From Salvator merianae (lineage: Eukaryota; Chordata; Lepidosauria; Squamata; Teiidae): 64,000 bases of DNA. The position numbers and the translations under genes are program-made. Positions within the stretch are counted from its first letter, which is position 1; every line of letters begins with the position of its first letter. The notes under the pieces were generated by a model. It ran no database searches. It was not told where the DNA came from and was given only the letters and a program-made list of their open reading frames with translations. Of the stretch, positions 48,677 through 61,094 are shown piece after piece. The stretch lies in the NCBI GenBank assembly GCA_003586115.2, contig QVOM02000112.1, forward strand, positions 43,835,487 to 43,899,486. Reading direction: 5' to 3'.

Positions 48677-50471
48677 GCTTGCATAGTACATTTTCACATT
48701 ATGTTTGTGCATTGATAATGATGTCTACAGCATCTACATGGAAGCCAAAGACCATGTCAAAGGAGTGAATATCTCTAATTGTTCCAAGTATGCCGTTCCT
48801 TCAGTAATTTCTACTCCACTGAAAACTTGCAATGCAGCTACAGTGGCAACAGCTTATTTATTTAAAGACATTTGAAGCCATGACTTCCTTAATCTATATT
48901 TAATGTGTCCAAAACCTTGCAAACATGAACTACAATTCAGAACCACCGTCTTTTAGCAGATAAAATATTACATGCAGAACCATTGAAAATCCTGTTATAG
49001 GTAGAGATGTGGCAAGAATGCAGTGGTATTTCTAAAGGCTCCATCTGGTATCCACAAATTCTGTGACTTCCTACAACTCACTGCCTACTTTGCAAGTGGC
49101 AAAGGTATTTACCTCATCTCACTTAAAGAGAGAGAGAAACAGATAGAGAGGGAGGGAGGGAGGGTGGGAGATGGAAAAAGTCTTCCAAGGACCTACCCTG
49201 CACATTTCATTCAAGCACTGAATTGTAGAAGTTGCAGATTGATTTAATTACATTGGATCCACCAATACATAGCTACCATGGAAACAGTGAGGGATCTTTG
49301 TGAGACTCTGTGAGAAAAACAGTGAAGAGTCAAGAGCCTCTTTTTTGGGGGATGGGGGGGGAATGACCTGAATTTCACAAAGCTCTGGTATGGCTAATGA
49401 TCAAGACATGACCTCAGTATTCCACTTGGACCCAAACATATCAGGATATTAATTTATAATAGGAGACATGGCATTAACAAATGCATCCAAGTGTACAATC
49501 AGAACGAATTTTGCAAAGAGAATATTTTGCAAAGAGAAATGGGATTTACATTTACATCACTATCTAATTTATTTTTAGGTGCATTTTCAAGCAATATTTA
49601 TTGACCCGTATACTATTTTTGAACTGAGGAAATCTAGCAGATTTAGTAGGAACGTTCTGCTTTTTACCAAATCTTATGGTAACGATGAATGACTGAAAGC
49701 AACATTTGGCTTCTCCATTAACACAGGAGTGAAAGGCTGACAGTAAAATTAAAAACCAATTTAAATAAAACTGAAGTGCAGTTGGGGGCTCAGAGATAAT
49801 TAAAAATTGAAGTAGAGAAGTATTTTAATAACCTTCTCCAACTTGCACTTCTGAAGAACATTTTAAAAGTGTATGTATATTTAACCCTTACCTATTTAGG
49901 AACTAATTATGTACTTCAGCAACTCTTTCTTCCAGCTTTACAGTATAAGACAATCTAACCTAATGAGCTATAGATTTCGAACAAAATATCTCCTCTTATG
50001 CTTTCTGCAGTTAATTTTCCAGTCATAGATCATAGCTGCAGCAAGCATCTAAATCAGTGATATTTTATGGTTGGCTTTAACAAAGGCCTTAATGCCATAT
50101 CTAAATGGAAATGATATAAACACAGGAACAATGGAAATAAAAGGTTAAAAATAAAAGCTTTATTTTATCTGTCTTTGTGCCCTGTGCCTCTGGGCATACA
50201 CACTTCAGAAACCCCTCACCAGCAATGGTGATGACAGAAGCCAAGGGTTGGTGGCAAACCTGCTGCCAGTGAGACTTGGTGCTGGAGATCACATCAGAGT
50301 AGCATGTTATCCCTCTTCTGCAAATCTCAGCAGGTGAGAGGATGCCCCTGAATTAGATGCAGTAACTGGAGCTGGAGGGAGCAACATGTCCCAGTAGTGG
50401 CCATGGCAGTGTGTGGGGCAGAGGAACAAGCCACCAGGCCTTGGAGTACCCTCCCAGTGGTTGCCAATATT

Positions 50472-50989
50472 GGGCATGTTTGCACTTAGCGAGAGGAACG
50501 TTCCAGGATGCTTGCTGGAATGCAGGATTTGCACATGCAAACAGCCCCAGCAGACCTAAAATCTGCCAAAGCCCACCTGATACACACCTGAAGCCTACCA
50601 GCTGTGGTCAACTAAATTGTAGTCTCCAACCTGACCTGCATGATCAGGTGCGGATCAGGGAAGGTGCATTCGCACCACTTCTGGGTTTGAAATGGTGGCG
50701 GGGCAGGGCCAGCGGGGCCATGCAGGTGATGTCCAACAGTATGGACCCAGGTTTCCACTTTGGAGTTTGGACCTTGGCTGCCGTTTTGAACACAACTTCA
50801 AAAACAGCTCCTCTGGGTTCGAACACAGCTTCCTAACTTGAGCATTCCCATTCACACTGCTCCCCCTGCTGGTCAGCTCGCAAACTGTTCCATTGCTGAC
50901 AAGTGCGAATACTCATCACTGTATCTGAGCCTGGCTGGCCCGAATCCTGCTAATTAGTACACTCTACTCTCATAAGTTTGAAAAAGTCA
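50472..50989. mobile_element. Harbinger-like MITE, family C (full)
   Basis: 518 bp, left end gggcatgtttgcacttag, right end aagtttgaaaaagtca, flanked by ATT on both sides (50469-50471, 50990-50992). Colinear with 26502-27012. The 141-codon ORF at 50411-50836 crosses the left border and has no domain. Confidence 0.75.
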
Positions 50990-51884
50990 ATTGTATGGTT
51001 TTTAGTTCTTGGTTAAAACATATCTCTTCACCCAGGTCTTTGATGTTAAGCTTCTTCCTAATGTCAGCCTGACAGGGAGGAAGGATTATAAGTATATTTC
51101 ATACTGTTTTATTGTTTTGTTGACATTTTCCCAAATTCTTCTGGTCTTCTGCAGGAACTGTTTTTGGATAACATGGCACTTTCCCCAGCTGAATTTGCAT
51201 ACTGAAATGTGTCATAAGAACTGCCTGCACCACAGCCAGGTTAATCTCAAGGCAAATTTGATGTGTTATTAGTCCCTAAAAGTAAATTTAAGAAATTAAT
51301 TAACAGTGCAGAGTACACTCACAGAATATAACTTAAATATGGTATTTTCAATTGTGGCACATTTTCTTCCTCTTTGTTCCGTTGGTCCTTGGGCGCACTA
51401 AGCAGGCTTTGGGTATACATATTTGTGTGTAAGTCCATAGAAGATTACTTCCGAACTGACACTTTGAGATTTCACATCTACCAGTCAGAATTTTCCATGC
51501 CTCTGTGTTGTCTTGTTTTTCCCACATTCCATATTATCTTTTGTTTTCAGTATTGAAAATCCTTATTCTTGAAGCTGAAATATTTATGACTCAAAGATTA
51601 GAAACCACTATCGCCTCCCTTTGAATTAGGAAGATACTTAAATCCATTGCTTTCTCATCTTCCTAGACAATAATAGCTTTCTTTCTCTTTAAAAAAAATA
51701 CATCTTTGTTTAGGTGAGATTACCAGCTATAATCTCCTCCACCCATGTGTTGTTGTTGTTATTTTAAAAATACATAAACAATAACCTTTGACTGTTTGAT
51801 TTTTTTTTTAGAAAATCTGAGCTATGGCACCCAGTCTATATTTAATTAAAATCTGAGCTATGGCACACCTGTCATTAGATGATT

Positions 51885-51990
51885 CCACACTGTTCTATAT
51901 ATTGGACCAGCAAGCGTACTAGGAGCCTCCCTTTTACATGCCCCACCTGAGGTCTCCCTTAGACTGTACCAGTGTGTGGAAAGGAGGCTT
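51885..51990. mobile_element. Family F-like right-end fragment
   Basis: Short segment with 'ggaccagcaagcgtactagg' and 'ccagtgtgtggaaaggaggc', like the right part of family F. It is cut off by the family B element that starts at 51992. Confidence 0.4.
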
Positions 51991-51991
51991 T

Positions 51992-52389
51992 GGGCCTTTT
52001 CGCACTTTCTATCTTGGAACGTTCGCAATCAAACATTCCAAGATGGAACAGTCCTTGCAGTACAGCAGCCATTTGCACTGTGAGGGCTGGAACAACCTGG
52101 AAACAAGTGTCCAGCATTCGCAGTGTGAATGCTGGATGTCCATCATGACAGCAGCAGCAGAAACATCCAGCCACTGCAATGGCAACACGGCATGTGACTG
52201 CACAGCCACAGCTATACCATACTCTGAAGTAGGTGTGAATGCTGTGCACTGGGAGCAGTTTTCTGCTTCACAGACAGTACTGATTGGGGCAGTTGTAGCC
52301 TGCTCCTGACTGCTAGGCCTCTGCACAGTGTGGATGCATTTCACCTGTGAGCATGCAGATGCTCCCTAATGAAAAGTGTGAACAGGGCC
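51992..52389 (-). mobile_element. Harbinger-like MITE, family B (inverted)
   Basis: 398 bp, ends gggccttttcgcactttc and aaaagtgtgaacagggcc, flanked by TTT on both sides (51989-51991, 52390-52392). Colinear with 27611-28069. Confidence 0.8.
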
Positions 52390-53207
52390 TTTTTGTATGA
52401 TTGCTGATCTGGTGGTATACAGGACAGTTCGGCAGCACCTATCATTTTTAAAACTGTTAACAGTTTGGCTTTGTATGGAGGACCACCTAATATATAAGCT
52501 TCATCCTCTCTGTTACTGTGAACTACCACTTATCTTCCTCAAATAAAACATTTAGAAAACAAGATGTACAGCAAAGTAATAAGAAATAAGTTAAATGCTT
52601 TCATCAACAGAGTTAAAACATCTCTAAATGAAAACCTATTTTGCCCAATTACCTAGCTTACCTGTTTCCAATTCAGCCAACAGAAAGGAATCCCAGTAAT
52701 TCTAACTGGAATATTTTGTCCTGCTTGTGTAGGATCTATGTACTAAATCTGTCACCTTGAAGATATGCATTTCCTCCCAAAAGTTTAAACATGTATCTAT
52801 AATTGGCCATCTTTTTCCTGTTTCCCACACCACACTAACAGAACAGCAGATCAAATTAAACTCTTTCCTAGTGAGATTGTTTATACCACAAATTCTACCC
52901 CTTTTTTTCTACCTCCCTTTCTCCATGACTCATGGTATGCAAAGCCAATCCTGATAGTTTTCTTTATATAACAGTCTAGCCCAAATTTTGAGAGTGAATA
53001 AGACTTTTGGGTCAGACAATTACGCTTAAAACTTGACTACATTTTTTTCTGGTTATGGAGGAGCCAACCCCTGGTTCTAACCGATTTTCTTTTAGAGTTG
53101 TCTCTTCTATGTACAATTTTTTTCAGCAGAGGAAGAGCGCTCAGTAACCACATCTTCGTTTGATTTTGTTTTGTTTGTTTGCTTGCTTGTTCTAAAGAGC
53201 TCCAACC

Positions 53208-53315
53208 ATATTGCTCTGTCACTTGGACTTAGCCATAAGATCCAAAACTGAATTCACTTCCATATTGCTCTGTCACTTGGACTTAGCCATAAGATCCAAA
53301 ACTGAATTCACTTCC
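53208..53315 (+). repeat. Perfect 54-bp tandem duplication
   Basis: A 54-bp unit starting atattgctctgtcacttgg and ending gaattcacttcc occurs twice in a row without a mismatch. It is either a very recent duplication or an assembly error. Confidence 0.97.
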
Positions 53316-54699
53316 ATTGGAGTGTTCAGTTTTTGGAGTTGCTAACCTACCTGGAGTATAAAAAGACAGAAGCCAAATAGAAAGAAATCTACATCCTACA
53401 TGTAGGAATTTAGTGTTGTCAGTGACAAGGATGAAAGGCATGGCAAGCAACATATCTGATACAAACCATTGCTTAATGCAATATTTTACAGAATATTTTA
53501 TAGGTTAGTATTTTGGAAGCATCACATCTGTTTTTATTCCAGTCTTTTTTTTTTTTTTTTAAAGCAGTTTCTGCTCACTTTGGGTAATAAAGTAAGTTCC
53601 ACTTCATCAGCATCATGCTGGTGGATCTGCATTTGGTGGAAAGGGGAGACAGAGTAGGGAAGCATTTAAAGGCCTTGCTATACAGTGGAGGGACTAGCAT
53701 AATTTCTCTCTCTCTTTCTCCCTCACCCTCTCCCAAAGAACCAGGAAACGTCATGCCCACATGATTAACATCACTAATAATCATCCACTGCCAAAAAATG
53801 TCCCGTATTCATTCTGTTTAGCTTGACATCACTGCAATGAAAGTTTGGCAGCACTATAAACCATATCTGTGAGGAGCCCTTCCACAGTCAGGCTAGATGA
53901 CTTGCCCCAGTTTCTTAAGGAATGGAATTCCAGACAAACTGATAAGAGCCTCACTGCACACAAGTCTTATCTCGTACTTCAAAACAGAACCTACTTTTAA
54001 TATTTGTTGAATTTGACATTGAGGGAGAAACATCAAAAATAATGAACATACTTTTAGCTCATTTGTTCTCCAGTACACCAAAAGGAACTTATAAGTCAAA
54101 AATGGATCATGTTGTTCTGCCCTCCCATTCTAAACTTCACCCCGATACTGTGAATGATTTCTCCCACCACCTGCCAATCTCCAAGCTTGATTCCTGCACA
54201 GGAAAATGTCTGCCATTAAAAACAAGATGTGTGGTAAAAGGAGAAAAAAAGGCCTTTCCTTTGTGAATGAGCATTCCAGCACATCTGTGCTCTTGGCATT
54301 CCAATGCAAAATCCTGCTTTTGCGGGAAAGGAAGATGTCTTTTCAGGCACTGCTGTGGAGAAGCGCAAGTAAAAACTGTTCCTGTGCAAAACTAAAAGGA
54401 CCCCCCTCAAAAAAAAAAAAAAAAGGGAGCAGCCAGAATTATGCACTGCTGCACATGTTTGGTTTATGGGATATGGGGGAAAAAAGAGAAAATATCTTCT
54501 TGCATTGCATTTTCCTGAAACTCGCATACAAATTTATACAAAACCACATTTATGATCACAACATGAAAATGAAGCAAGTGAAGGTAAGGGGAACATTTTC
54601 TGTGTAGCAAAAAGCACTTTACATAAAACGTGGATTCCAATAATCCATATTTGTCATGAAATTTTCCCTTTCGATGTGATTTTGCTGCAGCAGAAATTG

Positions 54700-55455
54700 A
54701 TTCAATTAATCTCATTTGTAGTAGTTTTGGGGCTGTTGTGCCATGTTCCATGTTCCATAGTTCTTCTGAGAACCTAAGCTTTCAGACATAGCTATGATGC
54801 CCATCTTCAGAGAAACTGACTTCTGGAAGAGTCAAAAACAACTGATGGCATGCTGGATCTTGTCACCCTTCTTATAGATGTGTCTTGGATGTTTTCTTCT
54901 TGGCAGCTAATCTTAGATAATGAGATGCTGGTCTTTTCCTGGTTGTAATCTATAACCATTGTCTTTATAGAAGTAGGTGTTGATAGTGTTTGCTGCTGCT
55001 TTCTTGGCACTATTCATTAGCACAATCCCTGGTTATGGGACACTGCACATATCCTTAACAATTTCTGGTTTGTTTAGTTTGTGTGTCTCTTTTGTTGATT
55101 GTTTGTTTTTGTAGAGGGGTTTCTAACAGTGGCTGAGAGACAGTCCTTGTTCTCTCTTAAAATTATGAGCATATTTTATTTCAATGGCCTCCCTGGTAGC
55201 TAATTCATGGAATTCTTTGGCTCTGGCTATAGTTTCTATTTCTTCAAAGAGGATCTTACGATTTTTCAGACCATGCATGTTCTGCTACTGCGGACTTGTC
55301 TATTTGCATGAGGCATACGTGTCTCTCATGTTCACATATTCTTTTTTCTATAGTGCACGTGGTCATCTCTACATTAATTTCATTCATACAGCTGTCCTCC
55401 ATAAATTTGGCCATGAATTTGTTGAAACTCAACAAAAATCAGCCTTTGGTAGATT
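54700..55455 (-). mobile_element. Penelope-like element remnant with GIY-YIG part
   Basis: On the minus strand, about 55376-55127 reads 'VEMTTCTIEKRICEHERHV' and 'LMQIDKSAVAEHAWSEKS', then after a stop and frameshift 'KILFEEIETIARAKEFHE' and 'REAIEIKYAHNFKREQGLS'. This matches the GIY-YIG endonuclease domain of vertebrate Penelope-like retroelements (pattern: GMTTR...R..EH..., KSAVAEHA, REAIEI.K...NFNR..G..LS). The Arg of KRICEH and Glu of REAIEI at the expected catalytic places are kept. Downstream, 'agatgggcatcatagctatg...cagaagaactatgg' corresponds to the terminal repeat. The copy is defective. Confidence 0.8.
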
Positions 55456-55863
55456 TGCACACCATTTAAAAAAAAAATAAAAAAAATACTGCAAATAAAA
55501 ATAGGCAATTCTCTAAAGCCTAGTCTAGAGAGAAATAGATTAAACTTTTTTAATGTTGAGTCCTAATTTTCAAGTTAATATATATTATTTTCTAAGGAAT
55601 GTGAAAATGCCAGGGAAGATCTAAATTGCTCTCAAAGAGTTAACTAGCTATGAAGCTTAAAACAAAAATAAATCTATTTGGAAGGGGACTTCAAAGAATG
55701 ATTCTATTGTTGGTTTTTTTCCTGTTTTGAAATCAGCTTGCTTGGAGAAGGCAAACATTTTGTGCATTTTTACATTCTGTTAAATATGAATCAAACTAAG
55801 TAAGTGCTTGAGTAATTGAGTAAATCATCCAATTCTGCAAACCTAAACATAGGGGCAGATTAA

Positions 55864-56214
55864 GGGCCCATGTAGTTTGGATGTAGGCCTTCAGATCTGC
55901 ATGTGAGTGCAGATCCAGGAAGCCCCACTCCCCCACTGGTCTTGCTCTGTCTGCACAAGGCAGAGCGAGATACGGATTAAGGGAGGTTTTAATCCAGATC
56001 TCTGGTAGGCTTTTGTTTCTAGTTTTCAGAGCTATGGGGGTGTGGCCACAAAGGTAACACAAGCTTCATGGCTGTGGTATGGCCTAATTTGGATTAGTGA
56101 TGTCAGTGCAAATAACACTGATCCCACCCACACCTCCCCGTGATCTGTATCTGTGGGCTGGGCAAATTTAGACCCACTGATACGGATCTCTGACAAATAA
56201 GTGCAGAAAGGGCC
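55864..56214. mobile_element. MITE, separate family
   Basis: 351 bp from gggcccatgtagtttgg to aagtgcagaaagggcc. The right end is that of family A, but the interior (with 'gatacggattaaggg' and 'actgatacggatctctg') is different. Flanks TAA/AAA. Confidence 0.55.
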
Positions 56215-57079
56215 AAAGTTAGCTTGTAAGAATTCATCAGAAAAATCTTCAGAAAAACAGCAAAAGTCTGGGGGAGTTTAAACACGCTTACTAAAGTATT
56301 TGAGAGGTGTTACCACAGGTATTCCTCCATTCTCTGAAACCAAATCATGTATAGCAATTAGCTTGTTTTTGCAGGTTTTCACACAGGTTGAGTGGGTGTA
56401 TATTCAACAATGTCTTATGACTGTAGGAATAAAGACCAAGAAAAATCAGAATTGTAGACCAGTTGAATCCTATCCTAGACATGTATATTCATCCATTTTC
56501 TAGTAAGAAATCAAATAAACAAATCACATATAAATAGGAACACGGAAATGTTTTGTTTTAATACTGTATGGCCATATCAATGTCCATCTGTGAAAAAGCT
56601 TCATTTTACGTCATCAGCTTTTTTGAGTATATCAATAAATTACTTTCATGTCACTTTCTAAGATATTAATCTGCTATAAATCTGCTCCCTAACAGCAAAG
56701 AGGTACCCTGGGACAGTTGAATGCAAGTGGTTTTAGCAATCTGACCTTCTCAAGGAAAATTTTCTGATTACATTTTTTTCTCCAGATTAGGATTAGTCTA
56801 GCATAAAACTCCCATGATTATGTTACAATGAAGTCAGTATAAAGCCCACCGCTAACTATTATATGTATCGCAAGGAGAATAATAATAGGCTGAAAGTTTT
56901 ACCTTACTATTAATATGTTTTTTTTTAAAAAACAAACAAACAACTTTGTATGTATCTAACAAATGCTTTGTTGAAATATTTCATTGTTTTAACTTATTAA
57001 TATGAGTTTTTACAGCACACAAACAGAATATTTTAAAACATGACTATATATTGTAGAAAACAGAACAATTAACACTCTC

Positions 57080-57773
57080 CTCATTCAGATACCTGAAAAA
57101 TTGACTAAAATAAAGATATATGTTGGAAATATGGGAAACAACAAGGAACTTTTTTTATCATATATGGTGAATTTCTGAGAAAACTAAAATTTTTGTGGAA
57201 CAAATACATGCCAACTGTACAAAGGATTATAAACATGAACGTTCAACTGAAATGGGAAACTTTCCTTCTGGGTTTCCTGGATGAAACTCTGGAAGAGACT
57301 TGTGGAAGGTTATTACATTTTATGCCCACAGCAGCAAAATTGGTATATGTGCAGGAATGGAAGAATGCATCACTCCCACTGTAGAAAACTGGATAATTAA
57401 AATGTTGCAGTCAGCAGAAATGGATAAATTGATTTGCATGATCAAAGAAAAGAATTTCTCTAACAACTGAGGACTCTTTACTGACTTTCTACATAAAAAA
57501 GAAATTATGTTATTGATAGTATTTGAAAAGTAATCAATTGAAAAAGATCAAAATGGAATGTATGTAATTAATAGCTAGATTGAGATATAATAAGAATACA
57601 CTTGGAATCATCAAGGTAGGAATCAGAAGACACTTTCAGTCACATTGTTATTACTTTATTGTTTTACTTTTTTCCCTTTTCGATGTTGTCTTTTTTTTTT
57701 GCTATGTAATAGTTTTTGTATTTTCTTTTTACTTGATCAACATTAAATTTAATAAAGTTCTTTTAAAAAACAC
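57080..57773 (+). mobile_element. L1 LINE 3' end
   Basis: The plus strand encodes a broken L1 ORF2 C-terminus: 'CWKYGKQQGTFF' -like start, then 'FLLGFLDETLEETCGRLLHF' and 'MPTAAKLVYVQEWKNASLP', matching the usual 'TTAARLL.AQ.WK...LP' segment. It ends with a T-rich 3' UTR and 'aataaagttcttttaaaaaa'. 5'-truncated and inactive. Confidence 0.75.
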
Positions 57774-58699
57774 TGTCCTCATTAAGTTAAATGCTGTTCA
57801 CATGAAATCTGCATACAAATTTGAATTTCAAAATGTCTCCTGTGGGAGTATATGAGTGGCAACCAATGCCTTTCCTTGCACCCAGGGAAGGAACTGGTCT
57901 CAGAAAACTAAAATGGTCACTTTGAGATTTATTCTGTCCCCCAGCTATACCTTATCCAGTCAGGTGCTGTCATGACACCTTCCCTCTCAATGAATAGCCT
58001 CATGCAAAGCTACCTAGGCACCATATTGATGGTACTGAAGCTCCTGTCTGACTTTCTATCATAATATCCCATTTTCCAAAGATGGAGGAAAGGGTTGACC
58101 TTACTTCATAGTGTGGGCCTATCTGACTTAACAACAATAAAACAAAGGCACCAAGCTTTTTTTTTTTTTTTTTTTAAGTTAAAGACAGAAAGAAACAAAT
58201 AGAGGTAGATGCAGCTAAGTAGAAAGAGATGGAATACAGAGAATTTATGACTGAATCTGCTCATAACTTTAGATTGATACTGTAATCTTTGACAGCATAG
58301 ACACTGTTGGTAACTAAACACATCCATATTGAACTGACAGAAAGAAAAATGCATAAAAGTTACAATAGTTTTCTCTTGGACCAATACAATTGGGGAATTG
58401 GGGATTGGGAGCACTTTTCCAACTTTATATGTATGAGGGTGGAATGATAGAAGCCTTGGGAGCTCATATGTGGGGCTCCCCAAGGCTAATCTTTTTCCTC
58501 ATTGTTTTTAAGGGGGCCAATGGTATGGAAGTTGGTGATATCCAGTACAAAGATGATAATACTCAGGTGTACATTTCCATTCTAGCCATCCCAATGATGC
58601 TGTTGAGAATCCTGCCCAGTGCTCCCTCATTGTACATTCAATGCAGAGGAAAGGTGTAGCATCTGCACAGATGCCACACTCTTCCCCTGCTACGTAGCC

Positions 58700-59900
58700 A
58701 TAAGAACATATGAGGAGCCCTTCTGGATTGGGCCACAACCCACATAGTCCAGCATCCTGTCTCACTTCTGGGATTCTCAAGCAGAAGACAAAGGCAAAAC
58801 CTTCACCTGCACTTGACTCCCTTTAGAGGTGTCCTGCCTGTCTCTTCATCCTGGAGGCAGTACCTAGGCATCCACTCTAGTAGCCATTGATACATCTGAC
58901 TTCCATGAATTTGTCTAATCCTGTCTTAAAGTTATCCATGGGCCTTTCTGCACTTTCCATCTTGGAATGTTTGCAAGAGAACATTCTAAGATGTAGCAGT
59001 GCAAATGCTGGCCGCACACACACTCTGGATAGCAGCCAGGGAAACATCTGGCCACTAGCATGATGACCAAGGACATGGTGCAACTGCACAGCTGCAGCTA
59101 TAGCCATGGCTATGCCATGCAGTGAAGTGCAGCATTAGCATCTGGAAGAAGGTGTGAGCACTGTGTACAGGGAACAGTCCAGCTGCTCCTGGTATAGCTG
59201 TGGAGGCTACAACATTGCAGCTTGCTTTTGTAAGGAAAGTGTTCTAGCCTCTTGATCATTCTGGTTGCCCTTTTCTGTACCTTTTCCAGTTCCACAACGT
59301 CCTTTCTGAGGTGTGGTGATGAGAATTGTACATGATATTCCAAATGTGGTTTCACCATAAATGTAGATGCTGATTTATTTCATATTCTCTTCCTAATTAC
59401 CCCTAGCATTGAATTTGCCTTTTTCACTGCTGCTGCACACTGGATCGACACCTTCATTGAGCTGTCTACCCTAACCCCAAGTTCCTTTTTCCCTGGTCTG
59501 TCACAGAAAGCTCATCTCCCATCTGTTTATAGGTGTAATTGGGATTCTTTGCCCCAATATGCATCACTTTGCACTTGCTAAGATTGACGCGCATTTGCCA
59601 CTTCGTTGCCCTCTCATCCAATGTCAAGAGCGCTTTACAATCACTTTTAGTTTTTACTACCCTGAACAATTCAATGTCACCAGCAAAATTTGCTATCTCG
59701 TTACTTACCCCTTCTTTGAGATCATTTATAAATAAATTAAAAAGCAGGGGTCCTAAAAACCTTGTGGCACCCTTCTTCTTACCCATTTCCACTGAGATTT
59801 CCACTGTCCATTTAATACTACTCATTAGCCAGTTACTAATCCAGGACAGATCCTGTCCTCTTATTCCATGACTGATGAGTTTCTTCTGGAGCCTTTAATG
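58700..59900 (-). mobile_element. CR1 LINE, 3' part with degenerate RT
   Basis: The minus strand carries CR1 ORF2: 'GPLLFNLFINDLKEG', then 'FAGDIELFRVVKTKSDCK' (catalytic FADD box degenerated to FAGD), 'LSKCKVMHIGAKNPNYTY' and, after a break, 'PHLEYHVQFSSPHLRKDV' and 'LEKVQKRATRMIKRLEHF'. Then the 3' UTR blocks seen at 1461 and 33369. A MITE interrupts it at 58940-59225, and about 0.3 kb of the expected CR1 sequence is absent at that point. Dead copy. Confidence 0.85.
58940..59225 (-). mobile_element. Family B MITE inside CR1 (truncated)
   Basis: Left end gggcctttctgcactttcc; the body matches 51992-52389. It stops at 'ggctacaacattgcag', before the other terminus, and CR1 resumes at about 59226 ('ttgtaaggaaagtgttctag'). 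Confidence 0.7.
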
Positions 59901-61094
59901 AGGGACTTAAGCACACTATTATGGCACTTTAGTGGCAGAGCAGTTTGAAGAGTCCCTCTCATGCACAGTGGTTGCCCTGCTGCTACTGCTGCTCAAAAGG
60001 TCACACTAGTCCACTTGGCAGTGTCTGGCCCATGGGATTGGCCCATGGGACGATTCTCTGTCTTTGAGCCACACCTACCTTCTAAATCAAAGCTGAGAAC
60101 TGTGATTCAATTCTGAGGCTGGGGGAAAGCCCTCTTCTCTGCCTCTCAAATTGTGGGTTCCCCAGCCACCATTTGACTGGCAGTGGAAGCTTGTCCCCTC
60201 CTCACTGTAGTAAGATCTGCTGTCTACAAGCCTCCTACACCCATCAGATGTCTGCTGCCAAGCCTGCCATAGGGAAGAGTCTGTCAAAGAATGACTGGGC
60301 ATTCCCTTGCCACAATGTGACAGGCAGGGGCAGCAGTTCATTGAAGAGAAGCAAAGGGGACAGGGCAATTTTCTTGTGCATATTTCCCATTTCTCCCATC
60401 CAATTAGTATCCAATCTGTACATTTGACTCAAAATCTCTGGCCCTCATGAGGTATCTGGAACAAGGCCCAGGAAAGGAGCAAACATTCGTTTTCATTTGT
60501 GCTTTTGATTCTGTGCAATTGTGTGACCATCATCAACTCTATTTTTAGATTTGTATTCTATTGTGATTTTCTTTTATAAACTGTGCTGAGACTTATGAAA
60601 TCTGCAGAATACAAATCAATCAAACAAACAGCACTCCTGTTTGAAAGGCACAGTTCTTGCCCCAGATTTTGGATGAATTCTATTATACAGCTTAAAATGA
60701 TTCAAGATCCTCCAAACTGGCTTTTAGAAGACACATAAGGTTTCAGGGTGATGAGCAAAGAGAAAATATCTATTACCCTGAAATGAACCATCTATGTTTG
60801 AGGCAGAAACCTTCAAGATGGAGAAATGTCCTGTGTGCTGTAACACTTACAGCTTATAAAAGTATTCTCAGTATGTAAAGCAGTTCCATCACAAGGAATA
60901 AAATAATGCTCCTTTAAAAACTTATTAACACTACTCCTCAGTGTGTAAGGAAATAAAAATAAAAATAGAAAAGCTAGAGGCAAAAATGAAAACGGACACA
61001 AGCCACACAAGAAGTCCCTGAAATGCACATATTTTCCACAGCAAGCACAGGCACATTAGAATAATAATCACAGCAAACAGTAATGTTGACAGAC

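Larger units (their letters stand above)
44346..61094 (-). other. DMD: DMD intron 9 (16.7 kb)
   Basis: Intron between exons 9 and 10, filled with MITEs (44833, 45516, 46950, 50472, 51992, 55864), a SINE (48478), an unclassified repeat (46021), a Penelope-like remnant (54700), an L1 3' end (57080) and a CR1 (58700). The stretches 48677-50471, 50990-51884, 52390-54699, 56215-57079, 57774-58699 and 59901-61094 hold nothing recognised apart from short simple repeats and the 54-bp tandem duplication at 53208. Confidence 0.9.

Noticed and set aside
50411..50836. 141-codon ORF
   Set aside because: Crosses the border of a family C MITE. The other full copy does not conserve the frame.
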